Origin: Rhodospirillaceae bacterium
GTDB taxonomy: Bacteria; Pseudomonadota; Alphaproteobacteria; Rhodospirillales; Rhodospirillaceae
DNA length: 62,525 nucleotides
Reading direction: 5' to 3'
Assembly: GCA_018666155.1 (NCBI GenBank)
Contig: JABJAH010000019.1
Span: 1 to 62,525, forward strand
Numbering within the stretch: the first letter of the stretch is position 1; each line of letters starts with the position of its first letter. A program made the position numbers and the translations under genes. Shown in pieces: positions 1 through 8,797 of the stretch. The notes below the pieces were generated by a model. The model saw only the letters and a list, made by a program, of their open reading frames with translations, did not search any database and had not been told where the DNA came from.

Positions 1-65
1 GCGGTGGGCGCTTTACCGGCAAGGGTACCCTTGCCCGATCGACCACTGACCGGTAAGTCTGATGC

Positions 66-680
66 ATGACCAATTGGATCAATTATAGTGTCGCTCTCGT
101 ATTCAGTCTTTCACTGACTCCGGCATTAGCCCAAGACCAAACACCCATCCCGCCAAGCCGCAAACCATTATCGCCGGAGCGGCTGGTGATGCCGTTGTTT
201 CCTGCCGGATGGAACGAGGTGTTTCGCGACAACGGCGCGGTCGAAGTAGTGGAATATATGCCTGACGGCCAGTCGGCTGGCGCCTGGCAGGATAAGATAC
301 TGCTGCAAGTCTATAACGACCTAAACGATTTTCCCTTGGACGCTATTCAACGCCGCATGCAGGGCCTCAATCGCAACCGCTGCACAGGGGTGATCGAAGG
401 CCAACTTCAATCCGGGCTCAACAACGGTTATCCCAGCGCGTTCTGGACGTTGGGTTGTCGTTACCTCAACAACAGCCCTGGCGAGGGCATCGGCGAAACT
501 CAATACACCAAGGCCATTCAAGGCGAGACATCACTATATGTGTTGAGCCGGATATGGCGGACGGCGGCATTTGGTCAGGATGGGCCTGCCCTATCCGCCC
601 AGTCGATCAACGACGGTGTCGCTTTTCTAACAACGTCGACAGTGTGTGTGCCGAACTCTGGCGACCACCCCTGCCAATAA
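66..680 (+). CDS. Exported protein of unknown function
   Basis: I do not recognise this 204-residue protein. The N-terminus looks like a signal peptide: a short polar start, a hydrophobic core (about residues 8-20) and an ALA-type cleavage site near residue 22, so the mature protein should lie in the periplasm. A proline-rich linker follows, then a domain with four cysteines (RNRC, TLGC, and two near the C-terminus) that could form disulfides after export. It is transcribed towards the convergent HIT gene, with 24 bases between the stops. The left flank is cut by the window edge, so its operon is unknown. Confidence 0.7.
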   Translation: MTNWINYSVALVFSLSLTPALAQDQTPIPPSRKPLSPERLVMPLFPAGWNEVFRDNGAVEVVEYMPDGQSAGAWQDKILLQVYNDLNDFPLDAIQRRMQGLNRNRCTGVIEGQLQSGLNNGYPSAFWTLGCRYLNNSPGEGIGETQYTKAIQGETSLYVLSRIWRTAAFGQDGPALSAQSINDGVAFLTTSTVCVPNSGDHPCQ

Positions 681-704
681 CCCTAACCGGTAAGGCTTGG
701 TTCG

Positions 705-1067
705 CTACTTGCTGAACAGAGGGCCGAGTGGCTTGCCGCCACAAACATGGATATGAAGGTGGGGGATTTCCTGGCCACCATCATCGCCATTATTCACCAA
801 TGTACGGTAGCCGGACTCTTTGAGCCCCTTGGCTTCGACCACTTTTAGAACCGCGCGATTAAGAGCTGCAATTTCCGTATCAGAGGCTGTCTCGGCAAAA
901 TCCGTCATCGAGATGTACTTCCCTTTGGGAATGACCATGACATGGACCGGCGCTTGAGGCGCGATATCGTCAAAAGCGAGAACGTGGTCGTCTTCGTAGA
1001 CCGTGGTGTTGGGAATTTCGCCACGGAGAATTTTGGCGAAGATATTGTTGTTGTCATAAGTCGCCAT
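705..1067 (-). CDS. HIT-family (histidine triad) nucleotide hydrolase, HinT-like
   Basis: This 120-residue protein has the histidine triad HLHIH at residues 103-107, the signature of HIT-family purine nucleoside phosphoramidases; the middle histidine is the expected nucleophile. It also has the N-terminal segment FAKILRGEIP and the PQAPVHVMVIPK strand typical of HinT-like proteins. Length is normal. It lies 14 bases downstream of hisE in the same orientation, so it is probably the last gene of the histidine operon; this hisE-HIT arrangement is common in alphaproteobacteria. The physiological substrate cannot be read from the sequence; cytoplasmic. Confidence 0.9.
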   Translation of the reverse strand: MATYDNNNIFAKILRGEIPNTTVYEDDHVLAFDDIAPQAPVHVMVIPKGKYISMTDFAETASDTEIAALNRAVLKVVEAKGLKESGYRTLVNNGDDGGQEIPHLHIHVCGGKPLGPLFSK

Positions 1068-1081
1068 ACTTTTAGTCGCCC

Positions 1082-1426
1082 TTAATCCCCGGACTCTTCA
1101 CGAATACCGGATTTGCCAAAACGTTGATCAAGAATGGCGAACACCTCTTCCGGCTTAACGTCCTTCGCAGCCCATAGAAGTAGCAACATGTAGAGAAGAT
1201 CAGCGCTTTCATTGAGCAGCTCATCGTGCCCTTCAGCGACCGCCGCGAGCGCTGTTTCCACACCCTCTTCGCCAACTTTCTGGGCGATTTTAGTGAGACC
1301 TTTAGCGTACATCTTGGCCGTATACGATGTCGCAGGGTCTGCGTCCTTACGGCTGACCAAGACATCGTAAAGGCGTTCAAGAACCGCCGCGTCGGTTTTT
1401 ACAGAAGACTCGTTTTCTTTACTCAT
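1082..1426 (-). CDS. hisE: Phosphoribosyl-ATP pyrophosphatase
   Basis: HisE hydrolyses phosphoribosyl-ATP to phosphoribosyl-AMP, the second step of histidine synthesis. The 114-residue protein shows the family pattern: the helix [23 protein letters not shown] with its KxGEE motif, then the acidic [13 protein letters not shown] helix that helps bind metal (MazG-like fold). The start ATG overlaps the hisF stop by four bases (ATGA), indicating translational coupling. It is a stand-alone HisE; no fused HisI is present, so the cyclohydrolase must lie elsewhere. Confidence 0.95.
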   Translation of the reverse strand: MSKENESSVKTDAAVLERLYDVLVSRKDADPATSYTAKMYAKGLTKIAQKVGEEGVETALAAVAEGHDELLNESADLLYMLLLLWAAKDVKPEEVFAILDQRFGKSGIREESGD

Positions 1427-2208
1427 GCCGCCTCCGCGTGTGATGGGTCGACCGGCCGCACCGGCAATCCAGCGCCAGCAAGATGGGCTTTCGCATCACT
1501 AATTGAATAGTCGCCAAAGTGAAATATAGATGCTGCCAGCACGGCTGTCGCATGGCCGTCCCGGACACCCTCGACCATATGATCGAGTGTGCCGACTCCG
1601 CCGGACGCAATCACCGGAATTGTAACGGCGTCCGCTACGGCGCGTGTCAGCGGAATGTCATAACCGTCCCGGGTCCCATCGCGATCCATCGACGTCAGGA
1701 GAATTTCTCCCGCTCCATATTCGGCCATCCGTCGCACCCAGTCGACCGCATCGAGACCCGTCGGTGTGCGCCCACCATGGGTAAATATTTCATATTTCCC
1801 GGGGCTTACGGATTTTGGATCAACGGCAACGACAATACATTGGCTCCCGAACTTCTCCGCCGCTTCGCGCACGAACTCGGGTCGTTCTACCGCCGCGGTG
1901 TTGATGGATACTTTGTCGGCGCCTGCCAAAAGAAGCTTGCGGATGTCGTCGACCGTACGAACGCCACCGCCCACCGTGACCGGCATAAAACAATGCTCGG
2001 CGGTGCGCGCAACAACGTCGTAAAACGTATCGCGCTTCTCATGACTGGCGGTAATATCGAGAAAACATAATTCGTCTGCACCGGCAGCGTCATAGATCTG
2101 AGCTTGCTCGACGGGATCACCGGCGTCGCGCAAACCGACAAAATTCACGCCCTTAACAACACGGCCATCTTTAACGTCGAGACAGGGAATGACACGGACG
2201 GTCAACAT
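1423..2208 (-). CDS. hisF: Imidazole glycerol phosphate synthase, cyclase subunit
   Basis: HisF is the TIM-barrel cyclase subunit that, with HisH, converts PRFAR and ammonia into imidazole glycerol phosphate and AICAR. The start [20 protein letters not shown] is diagnostic, with the catalytic aspartate in CLDVKDG and the second in the AVDPKS segment; the phosphate-binding ASGGVG loop is present. I chose ATG at 2208 because family members begin MLxxRVIPCLD; a GTG at 2220 that overlaps the hisA stop would add four residues (MSPT) and is also possible. Sits between hisA and hisE in the operon. Confidence 0.96.
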   Translation of the reverse strand: MLTVRVIPCLDVKDGRVVKGVNFVGLRDAGDPVEQAQIYDAAGADELCFLDITASHEKRDTFYDVVARTAEHCFMPVTVGGGVRTVDDIRKLLLAGADKVSINTAAVERPEFVREAAEKFGSQCIVVAVDPKSVSPGKYEIFTHGGRTPTGLDAVDWVRRMAEYGAGEILLTSMDRDGTRDGYDIPLTRAVADAVTIPVIASGGVGTLDHMVEGVRDGHATAVLAASIFHFGDYSISDAKAHLAGAGLPVRPVDPSHAEAA

Positions 2209-2216
2209 GGTCGGGC

Positions 2217-2957
2217 TCACTTCGCCAATAGCGCGATGGCTTCAGATAAATTGATCTGCCCATCATAAAGCGCGCGACCAGAAATCACACCCGTGATCCC
2301 CGGCGATGTCTGAGCCCGGCTTTTGATTTCAGATAAATCGTCTATCGTAGCGACACCACCGGAAACGATGACTGGAATACCCACCGCATCAGCAAGAGCC
2401 GCTGATGCATCAATGTTCGGGCCGCCAAGCACCCCATCGCGATCGATGTCGGTGTGGATGATAGCCGCGACGCCGACGTCTTCGAACCGCTTCGCCAGGT
2501 CGGAGGCTGTAATATCCGATGTTTCAGCCCAACCCTCGACGGCTACACGCCCACCCCGCGCATCGATGCCAACGGCGATCCGTCCCGGGAAGGCAGCGCA
2601 GGACTCGCGAACCAAATCCGGATTCTTGACAGCCGCCGTGCCGAGAACAATCCGCTCGACACCCGACGACAGCCAATGGGACACCATTGCCATATCGCGG
2701 ATACCGCCGCCCAATTGGACCGGTTGGTCAACGGCCGCAACGATGGCCTCCACAGCATCAGCGTTAACCGGTTTTCCGGCAAAGGCGCCGTTAAGGTCAA
2801 CCACATGAATCCACGACGCGCCCGCATCTGCAAACGCCCGCGCTTGCGCTGCGGGATCATCGTTGAACACAGTCGCCCGCTTCATATCGCCTTGGGCCAA
2901 GCGCACACACTGGCCGTCTTTAAGATCAATGGCGGGGTAAAGAATCACGTTGGTCAT
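2217..2957 (-). CDS. hisA: ProFAR isomerase (phosphoribosylformimino-5-aminoimidazole carboxamide ribotide isomerase)
   Basis: HisA catalyses the Amadori rearrangement of ProFAR to PRFAR. The protein begins [22 protein letters not shown], where the first catalytic aspartate lies in AIDLKDG, and shows the HTDIDRDG motif with the second catalytic aspartate and the VSGGV phosphate loop. Start: ATG at 2957, two bases after the hisH stop, fits the family; an in-frame ATG at 2972 would add five residues and overlap hisH. Part of the leftward his operon. Confidence 0.95.
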   Translation of the reverse strand: MTNVILYPAIDLKDGQCVRLAQGDMKRATVFNDDPAAQARAFADAGASWIHVVDLNGAFAGKPVNADAVEAIVAAVDQPVQLGGGIRDMAMVSHWLSSGVERIVLGTAAVKNPDLVRESCAAFPGRIAVGIDARGGRVAVEGWAETSDITASDLAKRFEDVGVAAIIHTDIDRDGVLGGPNIDASAALADAVGIPVIVSGGVATIDDLSEIKSRAQTSPGITGVISGRALYDGQINLSEAIALLAK

Positions 2958-2959
2958 AG

Positions 2960-3622
2960 TCACGGTGTCCACTTCAGAAAATTGGTGATCAAGCGCAAGC
3001 CAAGCGCCTGACTTTTCTCAGGGTGGAACTGCGTACCGAACAAAGTATCTCTGCCGATTGCAGCGGTGACGGTCTGGCCGTAGTCGACCGTGGCACACAC
3101 CGTTCCCGGGTCGTCACACGCAACATGATAACTATGAACAAAATAGGCGAACGGATCGTCGCCGAGATTACTCAGCACCGGGTGCGGTGTCGTAATGTTC
3201 AAACGGTTCCATCCCATGTGCGGAATACGCGGACCGGTTCCGCCCGGACCAGCATCCGCCGATGGTGCAAGGGCCTCAACCGTTCCAGAAATCCAGTCAA
3301 ACCCGTCCGTCTCACCGTGCTCTAAGCCGGTCGTCGCCATCAGTTGCATGCCGACACAGATCCCGAAAAAGGGGCGAGCGTTCGTAATCACCGCGTGCTG
3401 CAACGCGTCGATCATACCCGGCACACTCTCAAGGCCTGCTTTGCAATCGGCGAACGCACCAACACCCGGCAACACGACGCGGTCAGCGCGGGCTACCGTA
3501 TCAGCATCTGCGGTCACAGAAATCGAGGCGGCCACGCCAGAATCTACGGCTGCGCGCTCAAAGGCTTTAGCCGCAGACCGCAAATTGCCCGATCCATAAT
3601 CAACGATAACAATCTGCATCAT
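2960..3622 (-). CDS. hisH: Imidazole glycerol phosphate synthase, glutaminase subunit
   Basis: HisH is the class I glutamine amidotransferase that feeds ammonia to HisF. The 220-residue sequence opens with [11 protein letters not shown], has the nucleophile elbow [11 protein letters not shown] with Cys89, and near residue 200 the FHPEKSQ motif holding the catalytic His and Glu. Two adjacent ATG codons start the gene (3622 or 3619). It lies 55 bases downstream of hisB and directly before hisA, so the synthase subunits are co-transcribed. Confidence 0.95.
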   Translation of the reverse strand: MMQIVIVDYGSGNLRSAAKAFERAAVDSGVAASISVTADADTVARADRVVLPGVGAFADCKAGLESVPGMIDALQHAVITNARPFFGICVGMQLMATTGLEHGETDGFDWISGTVEALAPSADAGPGGTGPRIPHMGWNRLNITTPHPVLSNLGDDPFAYFVHSYHVACDDPGTVCATVDYGQTVTAAIGRDTLFGTQFHPEKSQALGLRLITNFLKWTP

Positions 3623-3677
3623 CAGACTTTCGGCGGTTGGCCTCTAACAGTGAGCCTCGCCGCCTAAGCGGACACTC

Positions 3678-4265
3678 TTAGAGCTTGCCCTTGGTCGACG
3701 GAATAGCGTCGGCTTTGCGGTCATCGATCTCGATGGCCGCGCGGAGAGATCGTGCCAATCCCTTAAAACAGGATTCAACGATATGGTGATTGTTCTCACC
3801 GTACTTGTTCCACACATGCAGCGTGACACCCGCGGCCTGAGCAAAGGCCTGGAACCACTCTTTAAAGAGCTCTGTATCCATGTCGCCCAGCTTTGGCATG
3901 GAGAACTCGACCTTCCAAATCAGATAGGGACGATTTGACAGATCCAGCGCCACTTCCGTCAGAGTCTCATCCATCGGAATAACAGCCGAGCCATAGCGGG
4001 TAATGCCGATGCGGTCCCCGAGGGCCTCTGCAACGGCTTCTCCAATGCAAATGCCGACATCTTCCGTGGTGTGGTGAAAATCGATGTGCAAATCACCTTT
4101 AGCCTCGACGGTAATATCCATCAGGCTGTGACGCGACAGTTGCTCAAGCATGTGATCAAGGAATCCGATACCCGTGGCGACCGTATACTGGCCGGTTCCG
4201 TCCAGATTGACGGTGACGGAGATATTCGTTTCCTTCGTGCTTCGGGTAACCGTTGCCGTACGCAT
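3678..4265 (-). CDS. hisB: Imidazoleglycerol-phosphate dehydratase
   Basis: HisB dehydrates imidazole glycerol phosphate to imidazole acetol phosphate. The 195-residue protein has both halves of the duplicated metal-binding fold: FLDHM at 35-39 with HHTTED at 64-69, and the second NNHHIVES motif near residue 160. It is monofunctional, without the histidinol-phosphatase domain seen in enterics. First gene of the leftward hisB-hisH-hisA-hisF-hisE-HIT operon. In many alphaproteobacteria hisB lies beside hslVU; here those genes are at the other end of the window. Confidence 0.95.
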   Translation of the reverse strand: MRTATVTRSTKETNISVTVNLDGTGQYTVATGIGFLDHMLEQLSRHSLMDITVEAKGDLHIDFHHTTEDVGICIGEAVAEALGDRIGITRYGSAVIPMDETLTEVALDLSNRPYLIWKVEFSMPKLGDMDTELFKEWFQAFAQAAGVTLHVWNKYGENNHHIVESCFKGLARSLRAAIEIDDRKADAIPSTKGKL

Positions 4266-4506
4266 GGCGATGCCCTTTATCCTTTGATTCCGCGACCTTT
4301 TAGCAGGTCATCTTGTTCAACGCCACCGAGCCGAATGATCAATGGATGCGACCAGCAACTTGTTCGGTAACCCCTGACATAACCGCCAATTGAGCCAATC
4401 CCTACTTTTTAGGCAGGGACACGCTGAGAGCGAGAAGTTACAATGGTTATAGGTCTACGACGTGGGCTGAAATAAAAAAACAATCTACATATAAAAATAA
4501 TAACCA

Positions 4507-4992
4507 ATGGAACAATTAGCAGTGAACAATAACATGGCAGCAAACCGAAGAGGTCGACCGCCCGGTGCTCGAGCAGGATCTCCTGATCCCATCGACATCC
4601 ATGTCGGGCGGCGCGTCAAACTCCGAAGAACTCTGTTGCGCATTAGCCAAGAACAGTTGGCTGGTGACATCGGAGTCACGTTTCAACAAGTGCAAAAATA
4701 TGAGAGCGGGCATAACCGTGTAAGCGCATCACGTTTGTACGATATCTCTCGTGTTCTCGATTGCCCGATTTCCTACTTCTTTGAAGACATCGGTGACGAC
4801 GTCACAACCGGCCGGGCAACGCCCGAACCGCGAACTGGCGAAGGCTTGTCTGACTCCCAAGCGGGATACGACGATGATCCGATGCTACGGACAGAAACAC
4901 TTGAGCTCGTCCGGGCTTATTGGCGGCTACATGGTGGAGAGTTGCGCCGCAACGTACTCGACCTGCTCGTCAACATGTCAAAAAGAGAATAA
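4507..4992 (+). CDS. XRE-family helix-turn-helix regulator
   Basis: A 161-residue DNA-binding protein. After a basic, disordered N-terminus (RRGRPPGARAG), residues about 36-92 form a Cro/C1-type helix-turn-helix: IDIHVGRRVKLRR, then SQEQLAGDIGVTFQQVQKYE as the recognition segment, then a helix ending LDCPISYFFEDI. This is a widespread single-domain alphaproteobacterial type. The C-terminal helix (LVRAYWRLHGGELRRNVLDLLV) also matches that subfamily. A second ATG at 4534 is possible; neither has a clear ribosome-binding site. The upstream 241 bases are AT-rich close to the start. Target genes unknown. Confidence 0.85.
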   Translation: MEQLAVNNNMAANRRGRPPGARAGSPDPIDIHVGRRVKLRRTLLRISQEQLAGDIGVTFQQVQKYESGHNRVSASRLYDISRVLDCPISYFFEDIGDDVTTGRATPEPRTGEGLSDSQAGYDDDPMLRTETLELVRAYWRLHGGELRRNVLDLLVNMSKRE

Positions 4993-5071
4993 CCCGCCGT
5001 TTTCGGCTGTTATTTGAAACCATCTCTTTCGCGGCGGCCCTATTCGGGGTCGCCGCAAAAGAGGATCAGCC

Positions 5072-5764
5072 TTATGGCTTAAGGCGATATCCACCCGGCT
5101 CCGTTATCAGGAGCTGTGCATTGGACGGGTCCGGTTCAATTTTCTGGCGTAGGCGATAGACGTGGGTTTCCAGCGTATGCGTGGTCACGCCAGCGTTATA
5201 TCCCCAGACCTCGTCCAGGAGAGTTTCCCGTTGGACCGTTTTATCCCCGACGCGAAAAAGATACTTTAGGATCGCGGTTTCTTTCTCCGTCAGTCGAACT
5301 TTCTTGTCCGTTTCATCGTGGATCAGCATCTTTGCGGCGGGCTGAAACTTGTACGGCCCAACGACAAATATAGCGTCATCAGATTGGTTGTGCTGCCGAA
5401 GGTGCGCCCGTACACGAGCGAGCAAAACGGTCAGGCGGAACGGCTTGGTTACGTAATCATTGGCGCCTGCATCCAGTCCCGTGACAGTGTCATCTTCGCT
5501 GTCTGCTGCTGTCAGCATTATGATTGGCGAGCGGACTCCCGCCTCCCGCATGGTCCGGCAGACGTCGCGGCCGTCCATATCTGGCAAGCCCAAATCCAGA
5601 ATAATGACGTCGAAGACCTGCCCCTTGGCGAGATCAACTGCCTCAGCGCCCGTAGACGCTTCGACAATGGTTTCAAAATCGTCTTGCTCTTGCAGTTGCT
5701 CGACGAGGGAGTGACGCAATATATCGTCGTCGTCGACAAGGAGGAGTGATTTTCCTGAAGCCAT
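5072..5764 (-). CDS. OmpR/PhoB-family response regulator, resembles CenR
   Basis: Two-domain regulator of 230 residues. The receiver domain (about 5-120) has the acidic cluster VDDDD, the phosphoacceptor Asp57 in ILDLGLPDMDG, and the conserved lysine in YVTKPF. The output domain (about 130-230) is a winged helix ending TLETHVYRLRQKIEPDP...LLITEPGGYRL. The C-terminal sequence recalls the alphaproteobacterial CenR group, which controls envelope functions in Caulobacter and Rhodobacter; that is inference. No histidine kinase is adjacent, so it is an orphan here. Divergent from ribA. Confidence 0.88.
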   Translation of the reverse strand: MASGKSLLLVDDDDILRHSLVEQLQEQDDFETIVEASTGAEAVDLAKGQVFDVIILDLGLPDMDGRDVCRTMREAGVRSPIIMLTAADSEDDTVTGLDAGANDYVTKPFRLTVLLARVRAHLRQHNQSDDAIFVVGPYKFQPAAKMLIHDETDKKVRLTEKETAILKYLFRVGDKTVQRETLLDEVWGYNAGVTTHTLETHVYRLRQKIEPDPSNAQLLITEPGGYRLKP

Positions 5765-5972
5765 TGAGGTCTCCGGTACGGTAAGCGTGAGCGCTGGCGG
5801 ATATTACGAGAAACTCGGCGAGACGCCAGCGGAGTCACACCAAAAATCGGGCTTTATTGCCCGTCGGACGCCCAATTAGCGGACATAAGAGGCCGTGGTG
5901 GGTTGTTTTGGGAATTTAGAAGGCCCACATCCTCACCCTGCACAATCGAGAAAAACGAGCTATAACAGACAC

Positions 5973-7106
5973 ATGAACGTTGAAGCCCAAACAGAATCTG
6001 ATGTTGAGGTGATCGCCGTCCTCGAAACGGTTGATCGCGCCGTCGCAGAACTGCGACGCGGTTCCGCCGTTGTCGTGATCTCTGATGGTGAAGCGGTTCT
6101 CGCCCGCCCGGCGGAAACCGTCGATGCCAGACCGCTACCCTATTTTAATCGTCAAGATTTGGACGAGATAACCGTTGCTGTAACCGGGCGCCGGGCGGCC
6201 ATTCTTGGCTTGGCCGAACCCGCAGCCCCGGCGGTTATTTTACGACAGCAGGATGGCTTTAGTCCGAACTCCATACGCACCCTTATCGACCCCAAAGCCG
6301 ACGCCCAAGGGCCTGTGCCGCCACTGGGAGTAACCGGAAAAATGGTAGGTGACGGATCTGCCGCATACATCGCTGTACGCCTAACCAAAATTGCGCGCCT
6401 CTTACCGGCCGTTGTTGTTGCCACCATTACGGCCAACGACCCTGTGGCTTGGGCCAATGCCAACGGACGAACCGTCGTATCGGCGGCCGCAGTGCGTGCC
6501 TACGACCGACTTCAAGCCGATACCCTGGTCCCGGTTTCTGAAGCAACGGTGCCTTTGGCCGGATGTGAAAACACCAAGATCATCGCGTTCCGACCCCGGG
6601 ACGGTGGCGTTGAACATCTAGCCATTGTCATTGGCGAGCCGGATACCAATGGACCTGTTCTTGCTCGCCTACATTCAGAATGCTTTACCGGAGATCTTCT
6701 CGGTTCATTGAAATGCGATTGCGGCGATCAATTGCGCGGTGCCATCACGGCCATTGCCGAGGACGGCGGCGGTGTATTGTTGTACCTGGCCCAAGAGGGG
6801 CGCGGCATTGGTTTGGTCAACAAGCTGCGGGCCTATGAACTTCAGGAGAAAGGCTTCGACACCGTCGATGCCAACGAGCAACTAGGCTTTGACGATGACG
6901 AACGGATTTACTTGCCAGCCGTTCAAATGTTGACCCACCTTGGCATTGATCAGGTCAAACTACTGACCAACAACCCTGCGAAGGTCGGAGCGCTGGCGCG
7001 TCATGGCGTCGCGGTCACTGAGCGCGTCGCTCATGTGTTTCCGTCAAATCAACACAACTGGTCCTACCTCGACACCAAAGCCAAACGATCGGGACATCTG
7101 TTCTAG
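5973..7106 (+). CDS. ribA: GTP cyclohydrolase II with degenerate RibB-like N-terminal domain
   Basis: The C-terminal half is a normal RibA, which opens GTP to start riboflavin synthesis: zinc-binding Cys237, Cys248 and Cys250 (SECFTGD...LKCDCGD), the catalytic QEGRGIGL segment, and NNPAKVGAL. The N-terminal ~180 residues look like a DHBP synthase remnant: the LRRGSAVVVISDG segment sits where RibB has its DDEDRENEGDL metal site, but those acidic residues are missing. Such inactive RibBX-type fusions are known in alphaproteobacteria, so only GTP cyclohydrolase activity is predicted. Start: ATG at 5973; the frame is open upstream to 5895 but that leader resembles nothing. Confidence 0.9.
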   Translation: MNVEAQTESDVEVIAVLETVDRAVAELRRGSAVVVISDGEAVLARPAETVDARPLPYFNRQDLDEITVAVTGRRAAILGLAEPAAPAVILRQQDGFSPNSIRTLIDPKADAQGPVPPLGVTGKMVGDGSAAYIAVRLTKIARLLPAVVVATITANDPVAWANANGRTVVSAAAVRAYDRLQADTLVPVSEATVPLAGCENTKIIAFRPRDGGVEHLAIVIGEPDTNGPVLARLHSECFTGDLLGSLKCDCGDQLRGAITAIAEDGGGVLLYLAQEGRGIGLVNKLRAYELQEKGFDTVDANEQLGFDDDERIYLPAVQMLTHLGIDQVKLLTNNPAKVGALARHGVAVTERVAHVFPSNQHNWSYLDTKAKRSGHLF

Positions 7107-7144
7107 GGACGGTTCAGTTTTTAGGCCTGACCCGGCCATATCAC

Positions 7145-7163
7145 CCCGGCAATAATTACCGGG
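7145..7163 (+). terminator. Possible weak terminator after ribA
   Basis: A short stem of CCCGG and CCGGG with a nine-base AT-rich loop lies 39 bases after the ribA stop and is followed, after a gap, by CCTTTTCC. The stem is only five base pairs and the T-run is short and not adjacent, so this is a weak candidate. Confidence 0.25.
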
Positions 7164-7220
7164 CTAACCGCCTTTTCCCCTCATCGACCGCCTAAGTCAT
7201 TGACCCCAAACGACGTCTGC

Positions 7221-7238
7221 TTGGCATGGGTTTTGCTT
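7221..7238 (+). promoter_or_regulatory. Sigma-54 (RpoN)-type promoter
   Basis: The sequence TTGGCATGGGTTTTGCT fits the RpoN consensus TGGCACG-N4-TTGC: the -24 GG and -12 GC dinucleotides are ten bases apart, and only one base of the -24 heptamer differs (T for C). Transcription would start near 7248, giving a very short leader with GGGGGAAAGG as ribosome-binding site before the ATG at 7266. No activator (enhancer-binding protein) gene is in the window. The match and position are seen; use by RpoN is inference. Confidence 0.65.
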
Positions 7239-7265
7239 AGATAAGGGGGAAAGGACCTGTGCCCG

Positions 7266-8255
7266 ATGAACGACCTTCAATCCTTGTCCGCCTATCCCGT
7301 TGGCGCCCGCCCCGAAGGGGTGATCGAAGAGGTGACCGTAAAGGGTAAAAAAAAGGACGATGAAGGCTTCACGTTTTGGGACTTCCTTGATGTCATAAAC
7401 CCGCTCCAACACATTCCGGTGGTCAACACCATTTACCGCGAAATGACCGGAGACGAGATCAAAGCACCCGCCAAGATGATTGGCAGTGCGATTATTGGTG
7501 GGCCAATTGGACTGGCCGTGGCAATGGTCGATTCCGCCATTGAAGACTCTACCGGCAAGGACCTTGGTGGTCATGCAATGGCGATGTTCCGAGGTGAAGG
7601 CGAAACCGACGCCGCTCCAGCCACAGCAACCCAAGTTGCAAGCGCAACAAATGCAACGGCTGTAGCGCAGCAAAGCATCGCCAAAGGGCCTCGTGAATTC
7701 ATCCCGGCCAGCGTTTCCACTGTGGCATCGGCGCAGTTTATACCAGCGTCTCTCATGGCTAGCGAAACTGAAAACGAAGAAGCAGCTCAGGCTGCTCGAT
7801 CAGATCAACAGACCGAAGCCGCGATCGCCGCATCTGCTGCGGCAGCACCGCAAGGCTTGGTCTTTATGCCCTTGGCCGGACGAACGAACTCAGCGTTTAA
7901 ACCCGTTGTCACTGCAGCAGCTGACCAGCAGTTCTTAGCGATCGACCGCAGCGGACTTCGAACAACGGCGCGGGCTACCGCTGCACGCCAGGAACTTGAC
8001 CAAGCCGCCTTGGCTCAGCTCCAGGGTCAAGGAGCGGTCCCCGGAGGATTGTCACCGAACGCCAAGGGACTTGATTCACTGCTTGGAGCAACGCGCCCAC
8101 AAGGCGACACCGGGAAATTCCCGGCTGCTGATCCCTTTGCCGCAGCCCGACTGCTGGCCGAAGAGACGGACCCGGTCATGGTGCCAGCTTGGTTCGACAA
8201 GACCATGATGGATGCCATGGGCAAATATGAAGCCATGCAGAACGCGGGCTCCTAA
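7266..8255 (+). CDS. Protein of unknown function behind a sigma-54-type promoter
   Basis: I do not recognise a domain in these 329 residues. There is no signal peptide. Residues 1-35 include a lysine/acid patch (VKGKKKDDE), residues about 37-65 are aromatic and look conserved (FWDFLDVINPLQHIP), and 71-88 form a glycine-rich hydrophobic stretch (MIGSAIIGGP onward) that may insert in or contact a membrane. From about 95 to 300 the sequence is low-complexity, rich in Ala and Gln. The C-terminus (PAWFDKTMMDAMGKYEAM) looks ordered again. RpoN-type promoter and strong Shine-Dalgarno are upstream; the L,D-transpeptidase gene follows by 14 bases. A late flagellar or envelope role is only a guess. Confidence 0.7.
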   Translation: MNDLQSLSAYPVGARPEGVIEEVTVKGKKKDDEGFTFWDFLDVINPLQHIPVVNTIYREMTGDEIKAPAKMIGSAIIGGPIGLAVAMVDSAIEDSTGKDLGGHAMAMFRGEGETDAAPATATQVASATNATAVAQQSIAKGPREFIPASVSTVASAQFIPASLMASETENEEAAQAARSDQQTEAAIAASAAAAPQGLVFMPLAGRTNSAFKPVVTAAADQQFLAIDRSGLRTTARATAARQELDQAALAQLQGQGAVPGGLSPNAKGLDSLLGATRPQGDTGKFPAADPFAAARLLAEETDPVMVPAWFDKTMMDAMGKYEAMQNAGS

Positions 8256-8269
8256 CCTAAACTCTCCCT

Positions 8270-8797
8270 ATGACTTTGATTGTTATTCCTGACCGCGTTA
8301 ACAGCGCGCGTGGCCATCTTCACTTCGGCGACACCTCGTACGCCTGTGCCCTGGGCAGAAGTGGAGTGAGCGAAGCCAAGTCAGAAGGCGACGGTACGAC
8401 TCCCCGTGGTCATTTTGTCCTTAGGCGCGTCCTGTACCGTTCAGACCGGCTCGACGCGCCAATCACCGCATTACCAACAACGGCGATTAAACCGAACGAT
8501 GGCTGGTGTGATGCCCCCGATGATCCGCGGTACAACCAACCTGTCGAACATCCTTATGGGGCCAGCGCTGAAAAACTATGGCGAGACGATAATCGGTACG
8601 ACATTTTAGTTGTGCTCGGCCACAATGATGACCCCATTGTGCCAGGGGCTGGCAGCGCGGTTTTTCTTCACGTGGCCGCGGACTACTTTCGCCCGACGGA
8701 AGGCTGCGTCGCGATGCGATGTGAAGATCTTTTGGTCGCTTTAAGGGACTGCACACCTGATAGTGTGATTGATATTCAGGCGGCTATGGAGTCTTAG
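8270..8797 (+). CDS. L,D-transpeptidase (YkuD) family protein
   Basis: The 175-residue protein carries the YkuD active-site signature: His134 in AVFLHVA and nucleophile Cys146 in RPTEGCVAM, with the usual spacing. The family cross-links peptidoglycan or attaches proteins to it. It also has the N-terminal TTPRGHFVLRRVLYR segment seen in short, catalytic-domain-only members. No signal peptide is visible, which is odd for an enzyme acting in the periplasm, although many short alphaproteobacterial members are annotated this way. Follows the unknown gene by 14 bases, so it probably shares the sigma-54-type promoter. Its stop overlaps the convergent YggS gene. Confidence 0.82.
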   Translation: MTLIVIPDRVNSARGHLHFGDTSYACALGRSGVSEAKSEGDGTTPRGHFVLRRVLYRSDRLDAPITALPTTAIKPNDGWCDAPDDPRYNQPVEHPYGASAEKLWRDDNRYDILVVLGHNDDPIVPGAGSAVFLHVAADYFRPTEGCVAMRCEDLLVALRDCTPDSVIDIQAAMES

